Shown here piece by piece: positions 51,701 through 61,343 of a stretch of DNA of 64,000 nucleotides. The stretch lies in NCBI GenBank assembly GCA_001936135.1, contig CP012810.1, positions 744,001-808,000 of the forward strand, in the 5' to 3' direction. Made by a program: the position numbers and the translations under genes. The notes beneath the pieces are model-generated. The model was not told where the DNA came from, made no database searches, and worked only from the letters and a program-made list of their open reading frames with translations. This DNA comes from Saccharomycopsis fibuligera x Saccharomycopsis cf. fibuligera. Lineage: Eukaryota > Ascomycota > Saccharomycetes > Ascoideales > Saccharomycopsidaceae. How positions within the stretch are numbered: the first letter of the stretch is position 1; each line of letters begins with the position of its first letter.

Positions 51701-51797
51701 CATCATCGTCGCGTCTACCCTGATTGGAGACGTTAAGCTGATATTGGTTAAGCTCTTCGAGTGTGTCTCGGCTATAGGACAGTATTTCTTCAAGCAT
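48735..51797 (-). CDS. FAP1: NFX1-type zinc finger protein Fap1
   Basis: A 1020-aa protein from the ATG at 51797. A RING-like C4HC3 finger is at ~55-103 (CLVCTEE through WRCPSC). About ten NFX1-type Cys/His zinc motifs follow to ~670 (e.g. CGQTCSEPLLTCPHTCPLSC, CNKLLSCKQHRC). An R3H domain lies near 765-790 (RTFIHHLSDVYGLYSQSQD). The C-terminus is poorly conserved. S. cerevisiae Fap1 binds Fpr1 (FKBP12) and its animal relative is the transcription regulator NF-X1. E3 activity of the RING is plausible but inferred. Confidence 0.93.
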   Translation of the reverse strand: MLEEILSYSRDTLEELNQYQLNVSNQGRRDDDDDDEEENLTTSILNEIKQGIYVCLVCTEEVDDESEVWSCGFCHRVYDLDCIKDWATKDSQRDKGNKWRCPSCNGKSDEIPSTYTCWCGKVMNPQKNIFAPHSCGQTCSEPLLTCPHTCPLSCHPGPHSKICQALPKLKCDCGAETKQFPCIIAPYENNWKCDRICNELMPCGVHKHNEICHSGLCGECQELVEATCYCGKHQNNIPCYLQTPFECSDESGRTWTGSYQCDSSFCGAVLDCQNEEHVCQLDHCHPHTINEKSKFYHRCNLNPKVMKNCPCGKCKIKDLLGGEERESCSDPIPTCDNICGKTLDCGHKCYWKCHFGNEHAKCFEVVDLNCRCGFCKFSVPCAFAKSGNIPQCTRKCQALKNCRRHRCGNICCDHEKIAIKRERDRKKNNFRKSEDTLAQNSNNNNDNHDTGIEAVHICLEPCNKLLSCKQHRCQWQDHPGKCPPCLESSSDDLICACGRTVLIDAPVRCGASPTRKCQFQCLRPSSCGHEMPHPCHEDDIDCPKCTKLVTKKCACGKRDVQGVYCYTDRISCGTKCDRLLPCQHECPKICCLKTDDHLTIKCTSACNKVRKSCGHMDTTKCHWPKPCNENMPCKKPVKLYCECKRRSKVVECQATSNQPSRVTSGLECDTECLRIKRNQQLFAALKLGSENINTTHTAFKGSSGLHAADVLINPYSEYIISVYTKQKKWCTQVENVFRDFVGKWLENKETAKKSHNFPAMRKPQRTFIHHLSDVYGLYSQSQDPEPHRSVHVAITSSSAIPPVMLSEALSSTEVLRAKLDFEQELQEIGAGEFNAIIINDCRFGITVNELEDAIMPIYKQLVTPKSNPTTMMAGVDGDETTSNKINNTPTIKWYSDSTYLFLPADHQTFTKRQELQLAKVAQRFKILAQSKGIAFDARLCKVDFNGQTILKYGNADSKSNGSAAAVTVTSNASTINASDNIGNGLVDNSAALKVSESSEDGRAEVVSKINYDDKSLVGWF

Positions 51798-52144
51798 TTG
51801 TATATTCGATATTGATATTTAGCTTTGTCAATTGTGACACTCGCTATTATTTTAAAAGAAAGCAGCAATACCTCTTTATATAGTACTGTTAGAAATTTAG
51901 CAACAAAAAGCGTATGTATTTATGTCTAGTCAGATAGCATAATCTTTCAGAGAAAGATTTGGATATGTTATATCACTAATCACTAAGAGGTTTTGAGCAC
52001 AGTACTGTTTCTTTTTTTTTTTTTTTTTTTTTCTTTTTTCTTTTTTCTTGCCTTTGGAAAAAAAGTTTAAATAGAGACGAAAATTTTTTCTTTTTACTTT
52101 CTTTTCTTCTCTTCTTTTTTCTTCTTTTCTTTCTTTAACGCAAA
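51798..52144. other. FAP1 promoter side with pyrimidine tracts
   Basis: FAP1 upstream region, with T/C tracts at 52010-52050 and 52087-52137. The latter immediately precedes the candidate snoRNA. Confidence 0.55.
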
Positions 52145-52377
52145 TTTCACAATTAAATTGGCAACAACAAAAGCGTTCTCAAGAGGTTGAACCCGTATGG
52201 CGTTCTGACCCAGGACATGTTGAACATTGTTGTCGCAATTTTTTGCCTTTGTGAATTTAATTGGAGAGCAAAGCTACCGATCTTGGGTGCAGCGTCCTAT
52301 CTGAAATATTCTGTATTTCTAAGGGTTAACCTTCGTGTGCCCGTATGAAGGAGGTTGCAAGGATTGATACAACATTC
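52145..52377 (+). ncRNA. Candidate H/ACA-box snoRNA
   Basis: The plus strand folds as hairpin-hinge-hairpin-tail. Hairpin 1 is closed by CAATTAAATT (52150-52159) and AATTTAATTG (52254-52263), with an inner helix GCAACAACA/TGTTGTCGC and a GTTCT/AGGAC sub-stem. The hinge contains AGAGCA (52265-52270), a fit to box H (ANANNA). Hairpin 2 is closed by CGATCTTG (52278-52285) and CAAGGATTG, with a sub-hairpin CCTTC/GAAGG. ACA follows the closing stem at 52369-52371. A pyrimidine tract lies upstream. Guide pockets were not matched to rRNA, and the family member is unknown. Confidence 0.5.
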
Positions 52378-53156
52378 TATATATATTTTTTTCTTTTCGA
52401 AGATGTATGGAAGTGGTACCTGTTTATGCTATATAACAGTTTTCTTCTAGCCGTAATCTGCGTTTTAGTCGAATAGGTCATTTTAGTCAGATTGTACATT
52501 TAAGTTTGATACGTAACGCTTCCCTAAGAGAAGCAAATTTGTGCGAATAGAAATCGCAGGTGATAAATTCAAGCCATGTTTTGGTTTAATCTTTTGTTGC
52601 GGGCAAAGTTCTTTCTGATTTGCCTATAGAAGAAGCCACTGAGCTGTTCCTCATTTGGCAATATAAACAAATTAAATTGCATGTGTGTGTCTGTCTGTTC
52701 CATTTTGTCTGCTGTATTGGTAATTTACAAATTAGCGAGAGATCCCCAGATTATTAGTTCCTTGAGAGACAAACTCAATAGGAATACGACAGCCTTTGTG
52801 TCTCATCTCGCCTCTACCAGTTTCATGGTCAGCGCCAATTGACTTTAGAGTGGCTCAACTGCCCTGTTACAAGCCAGGGAAGATCTGATGCTTCATATTC
52901 AAGAGCGATGGGCACATGCACGTGACTACTTTTTGTTTCGATGTGGGAATGATATTGTTTACTTTTTGTTAGTGATTTCCTCTGTCTTGTCAGTTAAGCG
53001 CCGGAGTCTCTCCTCAACCGCGGCTTACACCCATAGCAAAACCATTGAGCAAGGTATTACAGCCTGTCTCTTTACATAAAACCAGGTCCTGCTCAACAGC
53101 TTTATCAAATTACCGATTATATGCTTGTGAGATCCGAACAGTGGTGAAGAGCGGCT
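52378..53156. other. DBF4 upstream region
   Basis: Promoter side of DBF4. Short frames only; nothing else is supported. Confidence 0.55.
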
Positions 53157-54695
53157 ATGAGTATACGAGAAGCAATTAAAAGAAGGCCCTTGGGCAACAG
53201 AGATGTCAACTTGGTGTACTCCAAGGATACACAGCAAAAGCCAGCAGGTCAGCCCAAACCAACAGTGAGACAAATACAAGCAACTCAGAATAACGACAGT
53301 GCAACTATTCATCGGGATAGAGATGCCGAAGTGCGATACTGGCAAAAATATCTTCGTGAAGCGGTTGTTTATATTGACCAGACGTATCCAAATGCTGGTT
53401 CGATGGCTTACAAGACCCATATGATGATGGACATGTTTAGAAGAGCTGGTTCTAAAATAACGCCGTTTTTTTCAAAGGATGTGGATATTATTGTATCTAG
53501 AAAAAAGTTTGATAAAACTACCATTTACCCACAAAGTGATATTTTCTCTAAAGTTGATGGTCGAGTAACGAGAGTGTGGCATTTCAACAAAGTAATGAAT
53601 GTTTTGAAATACATTGGAGTAGATCTACCTACAATGGCAACAGAAGCTCAATCTCCTTCTCGCCATCCTGATCTTCTTACTTTACTTAGCAAAGAAAAAT
53701 TGCAAAAACATTTAGCCCTCGATTTACCAACCAAGCCAGAAAACCTCAAGTATTTTGCGCATCCATTTATATATGTGTATGATCTCCAAAAGAAATATGC
53801 ACCAATTGCTGTAAAAGAATGGGAACAAGAAAATAGTTGGCCTGGCTTTCATGAAACTACACGGGGCAAGTCATTATTTGCTAACATCCAAGAAACAAAT
53901 TCAGAAAAATTACAGAAGAAAGCTAAGCTTTTGCGCAAGTTTGAACGAGGTCAAGAAGAAAGAGATAAATTAAAACGCTTTTGTGTCATTGATAGTAAGT
54001 TTGACATTGAAGATGAAGATAACACTATTTACGCATGTGTTGAAAGAGCAGCAACTACAAGTGAATTGATAAGAGATGCAACAAATAGTCTGAGTATATT
54101 ATCTAGCCCAGTGAAAATAAGCAGTTCAGCAGAAACTGATAAACTGAACGAAAATGATACTGCGGCTGCGGAAATGAATGACCAATTTGCCCAGCTTTCA
54201 CATCCCAATACACCAGTATCCTTCAATCTGCACACAAACCGTTTAGTTCATAATACGCAAGCACCTCAAATAGCTTCTGATTTGCGCGCTTCGGGAATGG
54301 CATCTATCGACTCTATGAACACGCAAAACTTATCCACAAATGTTAGTGCATTGTTGAATAATGATGGCACTTTGAACTTGAACCCATTCTTGAACAATAA
54401 CAAAAACATGAAGAGAAGAATTGTTGATGCTCCTAGGGAAGATTTACTCAAGAGAGCGAAACTTAGCTCCGCTGCTAAAAAAACACAACCACAACAACCA
54501 AAAACTAAAAATAAAGGAATAACAAAAAACCTAAACAAATGTGAAAATTGCCGGCAATATTTCTCAAATTTCAGCAAGCATATTCAAAGCGCAGCTCATA
54601 GGGAATACGCTGCTAACAATAAGAATTTTGTCAAGATTGACAGGTTCATAAAGGCGCTAACGGAGGACAGAGACGGATATCCTAGCCTTTCTTAA
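53157..54695 (+). CDS. DBF4: Cdc7 kinase regulatory subunit Dbf4
   Basis: A 512-aa protein from the ATG at 53157. Motif N (BRCT-like) falls at ~80-160, with KITPFFSKDVDIIVSRK and WHFNKVMNVLKYI. Motif M-like sequence, HPFIYVYDLQKKYAPI, is at ~202-217. The C-terminal DBF-type zinc finger (~462-481) is CENCRQYFSNFSKHIQSAAH, that is CX2CX9HX5H, followed by FVKIDRFI. Dbf4 activates Cdc7 to fire replication origins by phosphorylating Mcm2-7. It is shorter than S. cerevisiae Dbf4 (704 aa). Confidence 0.92.
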   Translation: MSIREAIKRRPLGNRDVNLVYSKDTQQKPAGQPKPTVRQIQATQNNDSATIHRDRDAEVRYWQKYLREAVVYIDQTYPNAGSMAYKTHMMMDMFRRAGSKITPFFSKDVDIIVSRKKFDKTTIYPQSDIFSKVDGRVTRVWHFNKVMNVLKYIGVDLPTMATEAQSPSRHPDLLTLLSKEKLQKHLALDLPTKPENLKYFAHPFIYVYDLQKKYAPIAVKEWEQENSWPGFHETTRGKSLFANIQETNSEKLQKKAKLLRKFERGQEERDKLKRFCVIDSKFDIEDEDNTIYACVERAATTSELIRDATNSLSILSSPVKISSSAETDKLNENDTAAAEMNDQFAQLSHPNTPVSFNLHTNRLVHNTQAPQIASDLRASGMASIDSMNTQNLSTNVSALLNNDGTLNLNPFLNNNKNMKRRIVDAPREDLLKRAKLSSAAKKTQPQQPKTKNKGITKNLNKCENCRQYFSNFSKHIQSAAHREYAANNKNFVKIDRFIKALTEDRDGYPSLS

Positions 54696-54921
54696 TTGCA
54701 TTAATTGAATTTAGGCTTGTTACAAATTTCAAGATTTTAATTTTTTCACATCTTTATACGTCATTTAATGTTGCATTAGTTTTTTTTTTTTTTTTTTTTT
54801 TTTTTTTATCAGTTGAGTTTGTACTATAATTGTAGTATTCGAAGCTTTTTACAATAAATGCTACAGAAAACACCTTCAATCGGCTACCACAATCAGTCAT
54901 TTCTTCATGTATTTACAGCGG

Positions 54922-55679
54922 TTAATAGTCTTTAAGCACATAATCGTACTTTTCCTCCAACACATAGTAACCTCTCATTGAGTCAGAAACATTACGTTCG
55001 AATTTTCTTTTATCTTTCAACAACACATTAGCCGCTTCCTTATTCAATGGATCTGATGGATTTGGTTCTGAAAATAATACAAGTAACCCCATAATCACCC
55101 TATACATGTCCAATGCAGGGGTCCATTCTTCTCTCAAAATGTTCAAACACACATTGCCTTCCAAATCAATATTAGGGTGGTATATCTTTGGTATACATCT
55201 GACTTTTGGTGGGTCTATTGGATAATTGTCATTTATCGTTACTTTGAATTTAAAGATACCCTGCTTGTAATAACCGCTGATTGGCTTAATAATGATGATA
55301 AAATTCATATTGTCCTCCTTATCGGGAAAAGAAACCGTGATGTTTTTAGGTAATGACTTCAATTCTTTAAAATCTCTTTCTATTCTCACCTTGGCTGGTG
55401 ATATTCTTTTGAAATCGCTGGGAGAGCGAGATGATGAAGCGTTTGAAGTAGAATCATCGCTGCCGGCTTGTTTCTTTAGCTGTTCTTCGCGCTTCTTTTG
55501 CTGTAGTTGTTTAAGTTTGAGCTAATCACGAGTGTTAATAGATGCGCTAAGTTACTTCTAGAAGAAATCTTCCAGTGAAGAGAGCCTCAACCGATGATGG
55601 AGAATACATCAGCCTGGCTCATCAATTATTATTGAATTGCTCGTGTGATGATGTATGTGTTTATAGAGACACTTACCAT
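54922..55679 (-). CDS. UBC12: NEDD8/Rub1-conjugating enzyme Ubc12, spliced
   Basis: The CDS is complement(join(54922..55521, 55677..55679)), 200 aa. Exon 1 is only the ATG. The 155-nt intron (55522-55676) has a GTAAGT donor, a TATTAAC-like branch point and a GATTAG acceptor. Exon 2 opens with LKLKQLQQKKREEQLK, which after Met reproduces the conserved Ubc12 N-terminal peptide that binds the E1 and E3 (Dcn1). The UBC core has IYHPNIDLEGNVCLNILREEW with catalytic Cys126, then EPNPSDPLNKEAA. It carries Rub1 to cullins. S. cerevisiae UBC12 also has an intron near its start. Confidence 0.95.
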
Positions 55680-56255
55680 TATGTGAAAATGGATATAACG
55701 CAATAAAAAAGATTGATTTAAGTTGATAACAGAAAGACAAGATTTTATATAGGTATCAAGTATTGTTAATCTTTAGCCGCGCAACAATTTTATTTATAAT
55801 TTGGAGGATGGTCGTACACTCTCTGGCTTTTTCTTTTTACCTGCTTGTAGTCTAAGTTAGCGGATGGCGAAAAATCAAGTGAAAACGCATCTCTAGATCA
55901 CAGAGATCCGCACCAGTGGTATATACATATATATATATCTGTATATATACAAACGCTATCTTTCGTAAAAAAAAAAAGCGTACGCAAGTTATTCTGAACA
56001 AACCATTTACATTATTATTCACTAAGAACCTTTATCTGCGACGTCATTATAATGCAGTAATTTACTTCACAACCTAAAAAATAATTAATAACAACCAATA
56101 AAGAATTGAACAAAACCATGAGCGGACAAAAAAGTTATAATAAAAAAACAAATAAACATATAAAGAAAACCCAGAAAAATCTTTTTTCATAGAATAAATT
56201 AGTCTAAAAACCAATACTTCATTTCTGACAGAACTAAATTGAAAAGTAAAAAAAG
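55680..56255. other. Spacer between UBC12 and RTT109
   Basis: UBC12 promoter, an imperfect (TA)n stretch at 55922-55951 and the A-rich RTT109 3' region. No gene is supported. Confidence 0.6.
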
Positions 56256-57794
56256 TTAATTTGTTTCGGTTTGAAGCCCAACTCTTCTCTTCTTTTTTTT
56301 TCCCGTGAGAATTTGAACACCAGCAGCAACAGCAGAAGCAGAAGCAGCATCACCATCACGAGATTTACTTGGAGAAGCCTTTTTTGTTTCAGTAGTAGCA
56401 TATTCCAACTGTCCCGTAATTTCTTTGAACCCGTTACTTTTGCCATCCAAGAATGAACCATTTGTGTAACTGTAGCGACAATTTTGTTTCAAACTGTGAT
56501 TGACATTTTCAAATGCATCTTTCGCGTCACTTAAAACACTATAATTCTCGCCGGTAATAAATTTTTTCAATAACTTGAGTCTTTTATTAGTTAAAATAAC
56601 TGACTCTTCATTCAAATTGTTCACTGTAATTCCATATTTTTTGAAATCCGCAACTTTGATAGCCAAAGTAGTGACACCATTCCTAATGACATAGTTTGCA
56701 TCTGCAGGTAAATCGGCCATCAATGGTGATGGTACGTATGCTTCATTGCTTGCTGAAATACCCTCTATATGAATAATTCCCACCACACTAGCTAACCTAA
56801 ACTCTTGCCTCACTGCAAGCTCATTCCAAAATTGATTCAAAGGAATTTCTGTAGCTCTATCTTCAACGACTAAATGTTCAAGAAATCTTCCCTTTGGATC
56901 ATCAGGAAACAATGGTATATGATATATTGCCTTTTCACTAGCATCAGGTCCTCGTGAATCATATATCCCACCAACATACCATGTTTTCTTGTCTGGAATA
57001 TTATACTTTGCAATATATCTGTTAGTAGTGATTTTATCTTCTCCTGGAATAACTAAGGTGTTGTGCAAATTTTCCTTGAACACCGCAGGATCGGTTAGCA
57101 ACTTATTTAGCAACCCAAGCCACCAGGTCAATAAGCCTCTATCAGTAAGTATATGTTTATTCTTGTTTTTGTAAGAGTACGGAAATAAGTACTGTTTTTC
57201 TGCTCTAGTGAAAAGCGAGATTTCAGTGACAATTTTTCGATTCTGTAAGGGTTTACATTGTGCCAATGATGAGAAAATGATATCTTGTGGAGGAACTTTG
57301 AATGTTCCTGATGCCTTATCAAAAGATTCAATGAGATATTTCAAGCCATGAGCAGTTGATAAATCCGCTAAAGATCTCGGTGGGCGAGCAACCACACTAG
57401 GATCTAGATAGCAGTCTGTGTAGTGGTTAACGTTTATGGATAGCAAGTACTTCAACACTTGATGTACAACTGCTGTAAGCTTGATTTTGGTTTTTCCCAA
57501 CCCGGTGGAATCGACTTTGGAAATGTAGACAATTTTTCTAATAGGGTCGTCATTTTGAAAAAAGTCTGCGGTATTAACAATAACATAAACGAGCACTTCA
57601 AGGCCAAAAAGTATAATTTCATTTTCAGCCAAAGTAACAAAATGTTGAGTCTTGATAGTCAAGGATGATTTGTTCGCATTCTTGTTGTCAACAAAAATGT
57701 TGGCAGCCTTTCTAGGGAAAGACTGCAAATGGAGGGACTGAAACTTATGTCCTTTAGGTAGAACCAGCGCCAAATATTCGTTCAAGACAGGCAT
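56256..57794 (-). CDS. RTT109: Histone H3-K56 acetyltransferase Rtt109
   Basis: A 512-aa protein from the ATG at 57794. It shows the Rtt109 fold segments: ILFGLEVLVYVIVN (~61-74), VYISKVDSTGLG (~88-99), WWLGLLNKLL, and the active-site region YVGGIYDSRGPDASEKAIYH followed by IPLFPDDPKGRFLEHLVVED. Rtt109 with Vps75 or Asf1 acetylates H3 K56 (also K9) on new nucleosomes. It is a fungal enzyme distantly related to p300/CBP. The Ala/Ser/Lys-rich tail ends in KKKKRRVG, a likely nuclear signal. It is divergent with ORC3. Confidence 0.93.
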   Translation of the reverse strand: MPVLNEYLALVLPKGHKFQSLHLQSFPRKAANIFVDNKNANKSSLTIKTQHFVTLAENEIILFGLEVLVYVIVNTADFFQNDDPIRKIVYISKVDSTGLGKTKIKLTAVVHQVLKYLLSINVNHYTDCYLDPSVVARPPRSLADLSTAHGLKYLIESFDKASGTFKVPPQDIIFSSLAQCKPLQNRKIVTEISLFTRAEKQYLFPYSYKNKNKHILTDRGLLTWWLGLLNKLLTDPAVFKENLHNTLVIPGEDKITTNRYIAKYNIPDKKTWYVGGIYDSRGPDASEKAIYHIPLFPDDPKGRFLEHLVVEDRATEIPLNQFWNELAVRQEFRLASVVGIIHIEGISASNEAYVPSPLMADLPADANYVIRNGVTTLAIKVADFKKYGITVNNLNEESVILTNKRLKLLKKFITGENYSVLSDAKDAFENVNHSLKQNCRYSYTNGSFLDGKSNGFKEITGQLEYATTETKKASPSKSRDGDAASASAVAAGVQILTGKKKKRRVGLQTETN

Positions 57795-58358
57795 AAAAAC
57801 ACACTAATGTGGCATATAGCTATGAAAGCTCCGGGGAAGCAAAGATGCTAGTATCCAGGAGAAGAAGAAGGAGAGGAAGAGTTGCGAGGGTCCTTGACTT
57901 GATGGATGCATTTTTGGAAGCTGCCCAGTGCTACCCCGGAACAAAAACGGTCGATCATCCGCCGCAATTTTTATCCGCACCGGTGCTGCGTTTCTTCCGG
58001 GAGGACTTATGGCCACTATCGGTTTGCGTTAAAGAGACACTTTGTTTGGGCTCTGGTGCTATTAAAAGTACGTTTTGATTATTATTAGCATTTACATTAA
58101 ATTACAAAGCTGGTTAGAGTCATTTGATGTATTGGATAACTGTTTGTTTTCCAAGCAGTGGAGCGCTTGTAGGGCACACCTTGGTATCTCGTTTCCAGAT
58201 CAGAGGGTACGGTGGTCACATGAGCCGCACTATTTTTTGTTTTGTTTTCGTTTTTGCCTTTTCTGTTTTGATTTGAATGCTGGACATCGTTGGTGATTGC
58301 CAAACTAGAAATAAGCTCGTTAAATACAGTAGAGGGCTTCTGTAATGCACATTTAACC
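57795..58358. promoter_or_regulatory. Divergent promoter region of RTT109 and ORC3
   Basis: 564 bases between two chromosome-replication genes. No MCB (ACGCGT) box was found. Open frames here begin only at non-ATG codons, so I call no gene. Confidence 0.45.
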
Positions 58359-61343
58359 ATGAGCATTGACAATTTCTACTCAGGTGATGAAGGCTACGAT
58401 GAAAATGTTCTCAATTCTCAAAAAACCACCTACATCAAGTACCCAAACTCAAACAAGATAAAGCACCGCTCAGCAGGAAAAAACACAATTGTGGGAAATC
58501 AGCTAAGCACAATAGTATCAACTGGGGATTTCCTTCCAGTGGCGTCTCTTTTCAATGGCTCGGAAAATGCGGAGTTGATTAAAAAGAGGTATGATTTATT
58601 TAAAAATCACTGGCAAGGATGTGAAAAGAGAATAAAATCTGTGTTATATGATCATAGCTTGCCTTTACTTGGGGAAATTATCGATCGCATCAACGAAGTG
58701 CCAGTTAAACCCATCTCGCAAGACAATATAATTTTCATTGGCTCAAGCTTTCAAAAAAAAATCTCCACCACAATACTACTTTCTGGGACAAATATAGCTA
58801 ATCATTTATCATTGTTCAAAGGGTTGTCGGATTACGTGAAAACTGACCACCAGAATGTGAAACTTATTTCTTTGGAATCAAAGGACTGCACCGATTTGCG
58901 CACAACTCTTAAATTAATAGCGTTTGGTCTTTACGATTATGCAGAAGGAGACTTGAACAATATGCAATTAGACTTCGATTTAATCAGAGAATATTGCCTT
59001 GATTATTATCGTCGTCATGAAAAGAGTGTACTGGATGCATTCAGCACCAAATTAAGAATCGTTTTATTAATAAAAAATCTCAATACTTTCAGTCAAGCAA
59101 TATTGGAGAAAGTAATTTCTATACTTCAAAAAGAGCTACACGTTATACCTTTTAAGTTAATTTTAAATACTGCATCTGTTTCAACCGACTTTTTGGAATC
59201 CACTCTTTCAAACTCATTGAGACAAAAGCTTGACTGCAATATAATAGAAGTTGTTCACGACTCAAAGCTAATAATGAACAAAATAGCTGACCAGGTATTC
59301 CTATCATCAAAAATTTATCTGCGAGAAGGTTCAGTTATTTTAGGTCCCAAAATAATTGGCTCAATTCTAATAAGGCACAAAGACAATCTGGCTACCATTC
59401 ACTCATTCATCAACTCCCTAAAATATGCATTTATGATGCATTTTTTCAGTGAACCGTTAGCAATATTTTCTGAATTTTCCAATGCGGAAAACATAAACAT
59501 ATTTGCTGAAGAATCTTCAAACACAAAAAGACACGATAGTAAATTGGTAGATACCAAATATGTACGGGCCATACGGCAACTACCTTCATTCCAAAATTTT
59601 GTTGACTCGCTAATTAATGATAGCAAAAGTTATGATACAGAAAGATTGAAAAATATGTTTAGAACATTGACTAACTTCGAAGAAAATGTTTCAGAAGAAG
59701 AGAGCCTCCAATTTATAATAGAGAAGTTTATTCCGTTTGCAGCATTCAATTTCAAAAACAATACTTTGAACTTTTTGAATTTTCTAGAATTTTTTGATAT
59801 ACTACAAGATGTTATTGTTGACAATCAAGAGTTTTTGATGAAAAAAATTCAGCTGTCAATATTCAATAAAAAGTTCAAAAAATTATCAAAATTAGATGCT
59901 TATTATCTAATACTAAGCAATGATCCTATGTATTCTCGATTTGTCAAAGAAATGTTTTCGTCAATAGCTTCATTGTTGCCTCATTATTTATTAATATTTA
60001 AGGAAAGGATGAATGACTTAATTACAAATACTACATTACCTCCTAATTCAACGTTGAAAGGTTTCTATGAAGAGCTAGTTACAGGTATACTGAAAGATTT
60101 GGAAGCTTTTTCGAAAGGAGGGCCTTATTATAGCCCAATAGATATTGATAATGATGGATTGAAAAACATATCGATTCAAGCAAAAATCAAGTTTGAGCAA
60201 ACAATTGAAGCATTTTCAGAGTTGCTTAACAAACATTTCTTTCAAGAAGATATGCTAAGTCGATCAATTTTTGGTACTAAAAGACATAATAGCATATCAC
60301 TAAAATCAAAAGAAGACAACACTCTTAATCAAAATGACAATGATTTTGGCCGTTTAACCAAAATGCTCAACATTTCAAGAGGATTTCACAAACTTAACAC
60401 GACGCTTTTGTGCGAAGTGTTTATTGTTCACAATAGCATTTTACCAGCTGCTTTGTTTCCTGCAGCCAGAAAAAACTTGGAAAATGCATTAACAAATCCA
60501 GATGATTATTTGAAAGCAAGCGCGGTGGACCTTGAAGAAAGCAGTGATGATTCATCCTCAGATTCAGAGATGGATTCTGCAGAGGAATGTGAAACGAATA
60601 ATAATGCTGTTTCCAAAAAACACTCAAGCCCTAGTGCCCACTCCATACCACAAAATTCAAAGAATGGTAAAGCAAATATTGATGATGACGTTCAAATGAT
60701 TGATGGTAATGAATCTGAAGTTATAAATTATGAACAAGGTAAAGAAGATGAGGAAAGTGATCTTGAAATAAAAGAAATTGAACCACCTAAAGATCTTGAA
60801 GATTTTGATGAAGATCCTAAAGAAGAGGATACAAGTGACAAAAAAAAGAAAATTTTGAAAGAAAGCGATAACGAAGACAGTGAAATTGAGGAATTTGGTG
60901 ATGATTTGATAAATAATACTTTACTAAGATTAAGAAAACTTAATCAGCCTTTCATTGTCGAGATGTTCAAATTGTATCGTGAAGCACCACTCAATATTAA
61001 CATCTTCGACTACTATCAATCGTTCAAGTCAATACTTAGCAAAAAGCATTATTTGAGATTGTTTCTTGATGCTACTAAGAATCCACAATCGGACATTGTT
61101 ACAAGAGACAGCGATGTATTAGATCAAATTTACCGTCATTTGGCTATTCTTGAGAACCTTCAACGAGCTCAGCCAAGATCTGATCTTCATGCTGAGCTCA
61201 AAAATCAAGTGGATGAAAAATGGGATAAGATTGTCTTGGCTTTTTTCTTGGAATTTTTGTTCGACTTACAGTATATTGGGGTGCTTAAGGAAGGTAAAAG
61301 AAGAATTGAAACTTTGGAAAAAGTCGTCTGGAAAGGATTGTAA
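58359..61343 (+). CDS. ORC3: Origin recognition complex subunit 3
   Basis: A 994-aa protein from the ATG at 58359; the frame upstream has no ATG. The ORC3 AAA-like region spans ~70-330 (SVLYDHSLPLLGEIIDRIN, IIFIGSSFQ, RIVLLIKNLNTFS, PFKLILNTASVSTDF). The Orc3 insert and helical middle follow, interrupted by an acidic Asp/Glu/Ser-rich stretch (~725-850). The C-terminal winged-helix part contains FLEFLFDLQYIGVLK and ends LEKVVWKGL. ORC binds replication origins and loads Mcm2-7 with Cdc6. It is much longer than S. cerevisiae Orc3 (616 aa). Confidence 0.9.
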   Translation: MSIDNFYSGDEGYDENVLNSQKTTYIKYPNSNKIKHRSAGKNTIVGNQLSTIVSTGDFLPVASLFNGSENAELIKKRYDLFKNHWQGCEKRIKSVLYDHSLPLLGEIIDRINEVPVKPISQDNIIFIGSSFQKKISTTILLSGTNIANHLSLFKGLSDYVKTDHQNVKLISLESKDCTDLRTTLKLIAFGLYDYAEGDLNNMQLDFDLIREYCLDYYRRHEKSVLDAFSTKLRIVLLIKNLNTFSQAILEKVISILQKELHVIPFKLILNTASVSTDFLESTLSNSLRQKLDCNIIEVVHDSKLIMNKIADQVFLSSKIYLREGSVILGPKIIGSILIRHKDNLATIHSFINSLKYAFMMHFFSEPLAIFSEFSNAENINIFAEESSNTKRHDSKLVDTKYVRAIRQLPSFQNFVDSLINDSKSYDTERLKNMFRTLTNFEENVSEEESLQFIIEKFIPFAAFNFKNNTLNFLNFLEFFDILQDVIVDNQEFLMKKIQLSIFNKKFKKLSKLDAYYLILSNDPMYSRFVKEMFSSIASLLPHYLLIFKERMNDLITNTTLPPNSTLKGFYEELVTGILKDLEAFSKGGPYYSPIDIDNDGLKNISIQAKIKFEQTIEAFSELLNKHFFQEDMLSRSIFGTKRHNSISLKSKEDNTLNQNDNDFGRLTKMLNISRGFHKLNTTLLCEVFIVHNSILPAALFPAARKNLENALTNPDDYLKASAVDLEESSDDSSSDSEMDSAEECETNNNAVSKKHSSPSAHSIPQNSKNGKANIDDDVQMIDGNESEVINYEQGKEDEESDLEIKEIEPPKDLEDFDEDPKEEDTSDKKKKILKESDNEDSEIEEFGDDLINNTLLRLRKLNQPFIVEMFKLYREAPLNINIFDYYQSFKSILSKKHYLRLFLDATKNPQSDIVTRDSDVLDQIYRHLAILENLQRAQPRSDLHAELKNQVDEKWDKIVLAFFLEFLFDLQYIGVLKEGKRRIETLEKVVWKGL

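Noticed and set aside
57809-58078. 89-codon frame in the RTT109-ORC3 spacer
   Set aside because: It starts with GTG, shows no domain and lies in a divergent promoter.
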